A stretch of 29,630 bases of DNA from Pseudomonadota bacterium (GTDB lineage Bacteria > Pseudomonadota > Gammaproteobacteria > Burkholderiales > Burkholderiaceae_D): the NCBI GenBank assembly GCA_023392035.1, contig JAEVZY010000004.1, positions 1-29,630 of the forward strand, written 5' to 3'. Of the stretch, positions 17,701 through 23,397 are shown in pieces (position 1 is the first letter of the stretch; each line of letters starts with the position of its first letter). The notes beneath the pieces are model-generated. The model had not been told where the DNA came from and made no database searches. It worked only from the letters and a program-made list of their open reading frames with translations. A program made the translations under genes and the position numbers.

Positions 17701-20006
17701 AAGTCTGTCCATTGTCGTAGCGCACTGCCCTCCAATTTCGGAGCCCAGCTCGGCTCGGGTACGAGAAGAAATTCAGCAGCTTGCGCGCAGTCGGGCGAGT
17801 GCTGGGCCGCCTCCGCGAGGTACATAGCGAGCTTCCTCCCGATCTTCGTCCATCCCTCGGAAAACCGCGCTGTGCTCGCCGGCCTCCAGCCGCTTCTTGT
17901 CTCGACGTGCAGATCGACTTCGCGAAGGATCTTCTCTGACTTTGGTCCTTCGGCGCGCCATACGTCAAAGGCCCACGTCAGGATTGCCTCGCGCCGCTTC
18001 GGGGCGGGCTTGTCCCCGAAGAATGACTGAACGCTCTGCAGAACTTGGATCGCGTCGTAGCGGCGCACGAGCCCCGCCTTGACGAAATCGCCGACCAGGT
18101 CAGGAACCATCGGAATTTCGCCGTCTAGAATGGCGATCTTGCTCGCCACGGCGGAGGGCGGAAGCGGCGCACGGTCTTTGTCCCGCGGCCCGGTCTCACG
18201 GACAAACACGGGGGGGGCGACCGTTCCTCCCGCTGGTTCGATTCGACCTTCGCGGGTCCGGAGAACCTTTTTTCCGCAAAGTCGTCGCAGGCTGTTCGTG
18301 GGCGCGAGTGCCTTGCGCGCGTCCTCGTAAAGTCTTCCCCAGGTCCTTGGGCCCGAGCCGTCCTTTTCGAGTGATAGCGCGACCGACTCGACCCAGTTGG
18401 CGAGCACGGCCTCGTCAGGAATTGGGTGCTGACCCACAGCCTCCATCACGGAGCGCAGACGGTCAAGGCGGTGGTCTCCTAGCGCGGGGTCAGCAAGATT
18501 TGCAATGCCGGACTTCACCAATCGCGCGACGCGCATCAGCTTGTAGCCCTGCTCGTGCCAGATCCGCGACTTTTGGAAGGTGGTCCAGCTGTCGCCGGCA
18601 CCAGCGGCGGGCACGAGAGCGCAGTCGCGCCACTCCATTCCTATTCGCTGTGAGGCGCGCGAGAGTCGCGGCAAGTCATCAGGGGCCCAAGCGGCGAGGT
18701 CGAAGATCGTATTGCGACCGAACTCGTGCGCGCGCGGCTTCAGCTCTAGCGCGGCCCGAAGTGCCGTTTCTGCAATCTGATCGAGCAGGAAGGAGTTCAG
18801 AGGCAGTTCGAAATTGGCGCGCCTACGGTCAATGGATGCATAGAAAGGCGCGTCGACGTGGCCACGAATTCGAGCCGGTACTTCAGCGGCCATCGGCAAA
18901 AAGTTGTAGGTGCGACCAGTCTCCGCGTCGGCAGCGGACAAGGAGACGGCCACCGCGACGCTTGGTTCACCGCGCCACTCGCGCCAGCGCGCGAGTTGAG
19001 GCTCCTTCGCGATGCTCGCCTCAACTGCTGCAGACAGGCGGGCGCGGTCGACAGGCCAGCGAGCGACGAGGTATCGGCGGCTGCCTGGGCCTACGGCTAC
19101 GATCTCACAGCGGAGATTGGAATCCACAGCCGGCGAAAGCCGGTTTTGGACGCTCCGCGAAAGAGTGCGTCGGCGACGGGTGCCGGAGTCATCGATCTCA
19201 ATTGTTATGCGCGCTAGCCGATCCAGAAAGAGCAGAAGCGGCACGTCGAGATCGGCAAGAGCTGATACCTGCTCCCGAGCCACCTTAACCGCACTCGGGC
19301 CTGTCAGGGGCAGGTGCACAACGGTGGCAAACCCCCCCTTGGCAAAATCAGTGATCTCCTCCGACTGAGTTTGGAGGGGCATTGCGGCGAGGTAACGTGG
19401 GAGGACCTTCGCGACGTGATCCGCCGTGGCGGCATCGGCCATTTCGAGAGTCATCTTCCTGACCTCATCGGGGCCGGCAAATCTGAAGCAGAACCCGGTG
19501 AACTCCTCCGCGGCGACGGCATGCGCTTGTGAATAGATCCTCGGGTCATCGCACAGCGTTTCCACGCTCCGGAACCCGAGCCCCTTGTTGCCGATGCCCG
19601 AGCCCACCGATTTGCTAGACACGCCGATGTTACGAATGGCGTTCACATTATTCCAGCTGAATCCCTTGCCCTTGTTCGCGATGAATAGGTCGCCCCGGTC
19701 CGGCCCCGTAACCACGAGCTTCAGTAGGATCGATCCGTCGTCGCCGTCCTCGTGAGCATCGTGCGCATTCTGCACGAGCTCATAGATCACCCGATCGCCA
19801 TACTCACCGCCAATCACCTCGCTGACATTTCGAAGACTCTCGTATGTGAGCAGTCCCGAACGCACTGCGTCTACAGTGTTGCGAAGCTGCGCCGCGAGGG
19901 TTGATTTCAGCTGGTCCGCCGGAGATTCAGACGGTCCGCTCGGAGCAGGTGCCTCTGGCGGGGCGCCGTTGACGAGCGCGGGGTGGATCACACTTAGATC
20001 GTTCAC
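14709..20006 (-). CDS. Giant sacsin-like GHKL ATPase with C-terminal DUF3883-like nuclease domain
   Basis: A 1765-residue protein. The N-terminal domain is a GHKL/Hsp90-type ATPase as in sacsin: N-box ELVQNAHDAHEDG (Glu76, Asn80, Asp83), ANKGKGF at about 110-116, and a glycine-rich lid GVSSKSVGSGIGNKGLGFRS (128-147). A long middle region has no recognised domain. The C-terminus resembles DUF3883 (NOV C-terminal domain) with a PD-(D/E)XK pattern: GFDF with Asp1674, then YEVKS with Glu1687 and Lys1689. Proteins of this build are common in defence islands. The GTG start at 20006 has GGGGGA 8 nt upstream; the nearby ATG is out of frame. Together with the facing methyltransferase-helicase pair it probably forms one defence system, with this protein as ATP-gated effector. 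That role is inferred. Confidence 0.85.
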   Translation of the reverse strand: MNDLSVIHPALVNGAPPEAPAPSGPSESPADQLKSTLAAQLRNTVDAVRSGLLTYESLRNVSEVIGGEYGDRVIYELVQNAHDAHEDGDDGSILLKLVVTGPDRGDLFIANKGKGFSWNNVNAIRNIGVSSKSVGSGIGNKGLGFRSVETLCDDPRIYSQAHAVAAEEFTGFCFRFAGPDEVRKMTLEMADAATADHVAKVLPRYLAAMPLQTQSEEITDFAKGGFATVVHLPLTGPSAVKVAREQVSALADLDVPLLLFLDRLARITIEIDDSGTRRRRTLSRSVQNRLSPAVDSNLRCEIVAVGPGSRRYLVARWPVDRARLSAAVEASIAKEPQLARWREWRGEPSVAVAVSLSAADAETGRTYNFLPMAAEVPARIRGHVDAPFYASIDRRRANFELPLNSFLLDQIAETALRAALELKPRAHEFGRNTIFDLAAWAPDDLPRLSRASQRIGMEWRDCALVPAAGAGDSWTTFQKSRIWHEQGYKLMRVARLVKSGIANLADPALGDHRLDRLRSVMEAVGQHPIPDEAVLANWVESVALSLEKDGSGPRTWGRLYEDARKALAPTNSLRRLCGKKVLRTREGRIEPAGGTVAPPVFVRETGPRDKDRAPLPPSAVASKIAILDGEIPMVPDLVGDFVKAGLVRRYDAIQVLQSVQSFFGDKPAPKRREAILTWAFDVWRAEGPKSEKILREVDLHVETRSGWRPASTARFSEGWTKIGRKLAMYLAEAAQHSPDCAQAAEFLLVPEPSWAPKLEGSALRQWTDFLRAAGVQDGLPLLDDDKAPTTGTPSWTWDPFRRTVAQKKGRSAAWNAAASAIHLPNPQTNYTRQGGLWRIPGQVEHDTFPPETRQRLAELILVQLASEDAHWLKWRLGRYERWQSDQNERELPTPAAIFIAHEQWLPVEGDSERFERPGALWASNDRRQRPPRYVDRPREPLLELIDDEKRLGSVMFSSLVGLRDWSDAEEVVRKLSDLAKGSNIVEPRERVSFRKIYQRAWAEACETSATLPADLPVATVSSTGVTIVTGNKSELTRIFVAGDSLRAETKAVIAAGQPVLDLGDEDIVESAIERLRSSGGFEALSIDRTQVDVLVDNEPIVPSLADPLFASNGLEWVPEAAVLANELLGRELERQISSSAVEQRLRRVRLRYCESISLAVGGKPMDEALPFFALHDDEHPTLVVGNGQVLSWSVLADAAPHLATLLDRRMRSLEMLMLRLAHRSSTDDPRQRPTDDELARALGCKVELIREHSLALGADGDMLTRRLVPVVACATDLATAQKLAADLGVSPSRSRVLQALASIADCLPLPPDQLLDLVMRPDLAEIRRTLGLDYGRLNQMLSALGQPPLSNERELRRLFETWKSELSSSAIDRLRRHFWTTFEAGRSLDRYVGLRTLDFLEFQEAWITDREELSKEDVRALLDGRLTDLVGVDVQRVLEPLSQLRSRSKRTLQRFLDQVAPAMGAWCFRNDQPNPWSAGALAVLKSIDQQGLLDFAPVENGQEIVTLVRAGSWPAAMPRTSDPVALGLDPEDLLGEKKRENERREQAEVAKRTITFADRPLDTGSKDFAQNLVALAEGEMADGAWLTRSRRRFNLSEQTVSPGSGGSAGKGGKRRRPERVSEDLRWAMGFASEYLASRFLREKHKDHYSDRCWVSENRSRIEIDWEGDDSLGFDFRVRTAETEWRYEVKSNLSDSFEFEFTQNEMRSAAECASDGSRRYRILYVPFVFDPTQWRVMELPNPMSERGRRLFKTIGTGATRLRFDPS

Positions 20007-20058
20007 GGCATTATTCCCCCGGTGATTTCACGCTGACGCGATGAGTGCGCAATTCAAA

Positions 20059-20089
20059 TGAAATCAGGCCTTGTAAGGGCCTGATTTCA
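20059..20089 (-). terminator. Perfect 12-bp hairpin upstream of the ATPase gene
   Basis: TGAAATCAGGCC (20059-20070), 7-nt loop, GGCCTGATTTCA (20078-20089). The A-rich left and T-rich right flanks make it terminator-like on both strands. On minus it lies behind the integrase remnant, ending 52 bp before the ATPase start, so it probably ended the integrase transcript. Confidence 0.6.
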
Positions 20090-20194
20090 ATTAAACCTCA
20101 GTAGGGCGACCGGTGGGAGTCGAAAGCGGTCGTTCGGGAATGAGAGGTATCTTGGGCAGCGTTCTCGCCCTGCAGACTCCGCCTTCGTCCCCTT

Positions 20195-20505
20195 TTATGC
20201 CCCATTGTTCCCCGACTTCGTTCCCGCCATTGTTCTCGAAATCGAAGACTCCAGACGATCCATTTTCAGGTCGTTCTGCTCCCCATCCAGCCACTTGGCA
20301 TAGGTGTTCAGAAACACTTCTACGCGATGCCCAAACTGTTTGGCACAGAATGCGGATGTTTGCCATCAGCAGCGCCGTCCCGTAGGCGTGGCAATCGTGT
20401 ATGGCCGGCGATAGCGTGTGCCTGACCAGAAGGAGCGCCGAAATGCCCTCTCGTCGATCCACGGGGCATTATAGCGTGGGCCGTGGAAGACATGCTCAAC
20501 TGCAA
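20195..20505 (-). pseudogene. Tyrosine recombinase (integrase) remnant, C-terminal part with frameshifts
   Basis: Pieces of a phage-type integrase C-terminus appear in order but in different frames on the minus strand. At about 20500-20400 the frame reads VEHVFHGPRYNAPW and RAFRRSFWSGTRYRRPY, like the approach to the RRPYQTRHT block. Then, in another frame, HAYGTALLMAN. From 20344 a third frame reads AKQFGHRVEVFLNTYAKWLDG and runs to TAA at 20195-20197. The last piece holds the position of the catalytic tyrosine (NTYAKW). The catalytic domain is broken by at least two frameshifts and the N-terminal half is missing, so it is not functional. The long open frame 20091-20462 over the same bases is not a gene. 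Confidence 0.72.
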
Positions 20506-20555
20506 TCTGCGCGTGGGCGCGTTGAGCATTGAGCGCCGATTTCGCTCGACTGTTC

Positions 20556-20753
20556 ATGAAAGCCCTTAAAAGCAAACTCGCCTCGGAACTGCTTGCCGAT
20601 CCTGCGGCCAGGGAAGGGCTTCGCGCCTACCTCGCAATCAAGCAAACTTCAGATACGCGTGAAGCCAAGAGCATGAGCTTCATAGTCAAGACGAAGAACG
20701 GCTTGATGCGCATACACCCGACTATCGTTCCGAAAGCGACCAAGGCGTCCTGA
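20556..20753 (+). CDS. Small hypothetical protein, 65 residues
   Basis: Begins MKALKSKLASELLADPAARE and ends in a basic tail (VPKATKAS). The composition is protein-like: a helical N-terminal half (LASELLADPAAREGLRAYL) and a beta-like second half (SMSFIVKTKNGLMRIHPTI). I chose ATG 20556 over 20529 because the downstream start gives the cleaner N-terminus; no strong Shine-Dalgarno is visible for either. The stop lies 5 bp from the convergent glycine-zipper gene. No family is recognised. It could be residual cargo of the old integrated element or a chromosomal gene. Confidence 0.55.
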   Translation: MKALKSKLASELLADPAAREGLRAYLAIKQTSDTREAKSMSFIVKTKNGLMRIHPTIVPKATKAS

Positions 20754-20758
20754 GCGGC

Positions 20759-21220
20759 TTACTGCTGCATCCTCCAACTCCCATCCGCCTGCCGGCACGC
20801 CGTGCCGACCACCTGCTCGCGTCTGCCGCCTATGACCCCATCGACCGTGTATTCACGGCACGGTGCGCTGCCGGGAGATTCGATGGTGCGCGTGGGGACC
20901 ACGGTGTATTGATTCCCGCTGTCCGGATTGCGCCAACTGGTGGGGACGCCGGTGCGCACGTTCTCCAGGGTTTCGCCCACTTTCAGGCGGTCCGTATCGT
21001 CCATCGAGCGGCCGATGTTGCCGCCGACGGCGGCGCCGAGCATGGTTCCGGCGATGATGGCGGCGGTCTGGCCGTGGCCGCCGCCGACTTGCGAGCCCAG
21101 CACGCCGCCGAGCGCGCCGCCTATCACCATGCCGGTATCTTGTTGACTATGCGGCGCGGTGCATGCCGCCAGGACGGCCACCGAAAACGCCAGCGGGAAT
21201 CTTGAAAAAACGGGACGCAT
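20759..21220 (-). CDS. Glycine-zipper 2TM (17 kDa antigen-like) lipoprotein
   Basis: A 153-residue outer-membrane-type lipoprotein. The signal peptide ends in a lipobox with Cys20 (VAVLAAC). Residues 29-75 are a glycine zipper with repeated small residues (GMVIGGALGGVLGSQVGGG and AGTMLGAAVGGNIGRSMD), as in the rickettsial 17 kDa antigen family (PF05433). The C-terminal half (WRNPDSGNQYTVVPTRTI, CREYTVDGVIGG, GTACRQADGSW) is the typical small beta domain that follows the zipper in RT0821/Lpp0805-type surface proteins. Such proteins are thought to act in envelope integrity; the exact role is unknown. Confidence 0.88.
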   Translation of the reverse strand: MRPVFSRFPLAFSVAVLAACTAPHSQQDTGMVIGGALGGVLGSQVGGGHGQTAAIIAGTMLGAAVGGNIGRSMDDTDRLKVGETLENVRTGVPTSWRNPDSGNQYTVVPTRTIESPGSAPCREYTVDGVIGGRREQVVGTACRQADGSWRMQQ

Positions 21221-21397
21221 GCTGGTTTCCCCTGAAGAAAAACGCGCAGGCCTGCGCTGAAAGGCTCAAGGGTAGGAGGCGAGGGGGAGCAGCATTTGAG
21301 GCCGCTCAAGCCACGGAAAACGACGTACAGGATGGATGTGTTTGCGACCAGCACGCCACGGAATTTGCTTCGCAGCAGAACTAAGCAAGGCCGCCCT

Positions 21398-21919
21398 TCA
21401 AAGAAAGCGCGTGATTTCCTCGATGTCTTCCGGCAGCAATTGACCGGCCTCGGCCATCACGACCTTGCCATTTTTTCCGCGCACCCACAGCACCGGGATG
21501 CCCGGCGGTTTGGGCAATGCCGCTTCGAAATCCGGGCTGTACATCGCGCAGGGAAAGGTATAGCCCTTGCGCTGTCGATGCTCACGTACCGCTTCCACCG
21601 TGCGATCGACTGAAATTCCGATGACGCGCAAGCCGCGGTCGCGCGCGGAGCGCCACAGCTTCTCGATATGCGGCGACATTTCGGCGCAGTAGGGGCACCA
21701 GCTGGCCCACCAGTAGACCACCACCACTTTGCCTTCGGCCTCCCTGGCGCTGAAGCTGCCGCCATCGATCAGCGGCATATCCACCAGGGACAGCTTGCTG
21801 CCGACGCTAGGGGCGCTGGCAGCCGTCGCCGTGCCAGGCAAGGAAGCCAGTATCCAGGGCGAGGCCAGCAATGCCCGGATCAGGCTTCGACGCTCGCGCA
21901 AGTGCTGCGCCTTCGTCAT
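21398..21919 (-). CDS. TlpA-like thiol:disulfide oxidoreductase
   Basis: A 173-residue exported thioredoxin-fold protein. The N-terminus has consecutive arginines followed by a hydrophobic stretch (ERRSLIRALLASPWILASL) and an Ala-rich cleavage region near residues 31-35, suggesting periplasmic export. The active site is WCPYC with Cys75 and Cys78 (YWWASWCPYCAEM), and the cis-Pro loop is GIPVLWV. The WCPYC dipeptide and length fit TlpA/ResE-type reductases that reduce disulfides or deliver electrons to periplasmic partners. ATG 21919 is preferred over the longer open frame to 22051, whose extra residues come from a 15-bp tandem repeat and do not look like a signal peptide. Confidence 0.85.
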   Translation of the reverse strand: MTKAQHLRERRSLIRALLASPWILASLPGTATAASAPSVGSKLSLVDMPLIDGGSFSAREAEGKVVVVYWWASWCPYCAEMSPHIEKLWRSARDRGLRVIGISVDRTVEAVREHRQRKGYTFPCAMYSPDFEAALPKPPGIPVLWVRGKNGKVVMAEAGQLLPEDIEEITRFL

Positions 21920-21978
21920 TGAATTCGCCCCGGTTGAACCAGCCGCAGTTGAACCCGCCACCATTGAACCCGCCACCG
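21919..21978. repeat. Four 15-bp tandem repeats before the TlpA-like gene
   Basis: Units begin at 21919, 21934, 21949 and 21964, each starting TTGAA; the last two differ only in the final base (TTGAACCCGCCACC then A or G). They sit directly upstream of the chosen start codon, in the leader region. Confidence 0.75.
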
Positions 21979-22056
21979 CTTCCACTCCTTTGCGCGCATG
22001 CCAGCGCCAATTCACTTGGACTCCGCGTCCCTCAAGGCCGTTCAAAGCCATGCAAT

Positions 22057-23391
22057 CTACTTCGCCCCCAGCACAAAATCCACCCGCGCCGCCGGCAACT
22101 TGCCATCGCCCTTGGCCGTGCTGCCGCCAACGATGAACAGCCGTTCCGACGGCACCTGGCCCTTCTCCACCAGGTAATCCTTCACATCCTGCGCGCGCCG
22201 GTTGGCCAGTGCGCGTATGTCTTCATCCTTCACCGCGATATGTTGCAGCAGCAGCGCCTCCATCTGTTCCGTCGGCAGGCGCCTTGCCATGCCGATGAAG
22301 TTGCGCGGCTTGCCCGGTATGTTTTCCTGAGCGTAGGCACGGGCCAGGTATTTCGGATATTCCGCAGGTGTGATCTGCAGCGCGTCCACCGAGGCCACCG
22401 ATGCGCCATCGGCAATCACGTCCTTCGACTTCAGCACTTTCAGCTTGCGCTGCAGCGCCTGTTGCTTCAGCCCGGCGCTGTCGTAGTCCATGTCGGCGCG
22501 GCCGCTGATGTCGAGCTTGAGCGCTGGCCGGTCCAGCAAGGCCTTGGCCAGCGATTGCAGCTTGTCTTGCGCCGGCCCTTGCAGGGCGCTGCTGCCGGAA
22601 GCAAAGGCGATGTGGCTGCTTTGGTCGCTGCCGGCAAAGGCGTGGGCGATCAGGCTGAACGGCGCCGTGATGGCGCGGCCAATCAGGTTGAAGATGGCTT
22701 TGACGATGATGCCGCCGACACTGAATTGCGGATCGTCGAGCGAGCCCGAAATCGGCAGGTCGAGGTCGATGTTGCCGTTGCGGTCCTTGAGCAGCGCCAC
22801 GGCAAGCAGCACCGGCAGTTTGGTGGCAGTCGGACTGTCGACGTGTTCGCCGAAAGTCAGCTGGTTCAGCACCAGCTTGTTCTCGGCGCTGAGCTTGCGG
22901 TCCTGCACCCGGTAATGCACGTCGAAGGACATCTTGCCCTTCTCGATGCCATAGCCGGCGTACTTGGCGGCATAGGGCGACAGCGGCGACAGTTCGAAAT
23001 CGCGCAGCCGCGCCAGCAGGTCAAGGAACAGGTTGCCGGCCAAGGGATTCACCTTGCCGGTGATGTCGAGCTGCCCCTGGTTCTCCACCCGGCCCTTGAT
23101 CGCCACCTCGGCCAGCATGTTGGGATCGGAAGACAGGCCGCTGACCGAGCCCGCCAATTGGGTCAGCTCCGCCGAGTAATTCGGCTGGATGAAATGGTCC
23201 TGGAAGTCCACATGCCCGCCTTGCAGCACCACCTTGCCGATCTGGATTTGCGGCTTGGGTGCGCCGCTGCCGGTCTTGGGCGGAAGTTGTGCTTCGGCTT
23301 TGTGGTCCATGACAGTCTTGCTGGCAGGCGCGGCTTCTTTGGCTGCGCTGCCCGCATCGGGCGACACTGCCTGCTCTTCGCGCGCCACCAC
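22057..23391 (-). CDS. C-terminal part of an interrupted DUF748/AsmA-like gene
   Basis: This 444-residue frame continues the upstream DUF748 protein in the same reading frame after one TAA (23398-23400). It contains the late AsmA/TamB-like beta repeats (IQIGKVVLQGGHVDFQDHF, LDITGKVNPLAGNLFLDL, GNIDLDLPISGSLDDPQFS) and then the typical tail with an OmpA-like feel (HIAFASGSSALQGPAQDKL, LDISGRADMDYDSAGL, NRRAQDVKDYLVEKG). The nominal GTG start at 23391 has no Shine-Dalgarno, so independent translation is doubtful. I read it as the distal part of one gene of about 1246 codons, split by a nonsense change, unless readthrough occurs. Confidence 0.7.
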   Translation of the reverse strand: MVAREEQAVSPDAGSAAKEAAPASKTVMDHKAEAQLPPKTGSGAPKPQIQIGKVVLQGGHVDFQDHFIQPNYSAELTQLAGSVSGLSSDPNMLAEVAIKGRVENQGQLDITGKVNPLAGNLFLDLLARLRDFELSPLSPYAAKYAGYGIEKGKMSFDVHYRVQDRKLSAENKLVLNQLTFGEHVDSPTATKLPVLLAVALLKDRNGNIDLDLPISGSLDDPQFSVGGIIVKAIFNLIGRAITAPFSLIAHAFAGSDQSSHIAFASGSSALQGPAQDKLQSLAKALLDRPALKLDISGRADMDYDSAGLKQQALQRKLKVLKSKDVIADGASVASVDALQITPAEYPKYLARAYAQENIPGKPRNFIGMARRLPTEQMEALLLQHIAVKDEDIRALANRRAQDVKDYLVEKGQVPSERLFIVGGSTAKGDGKLPAARVDFVLGAK

Positions 23392-23397
23392 ATCTTG

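Noticed and set aside
18308..19288. 326-codon open frame on plus inside the sacsin-like gene
   Set aside because: Arg/Ala-rich reverse frame without motifs, antisense to a well-formed ATPase domain.
20362..20371. GCCATCAGCA, matching the 3' end of tRNA-Thr (6589-6598), as a possible right attachment site
   Set aside because: Only 10 bp, lies inside the integrase remnant, and flanking bases do not match; likely chance.
20091..20462. 123-codon open frame on minus
   Set aside because: It covers the frameshifted integrase remnant; only a short middle piece (HAYGTALLMAN) belongs to the original protein.
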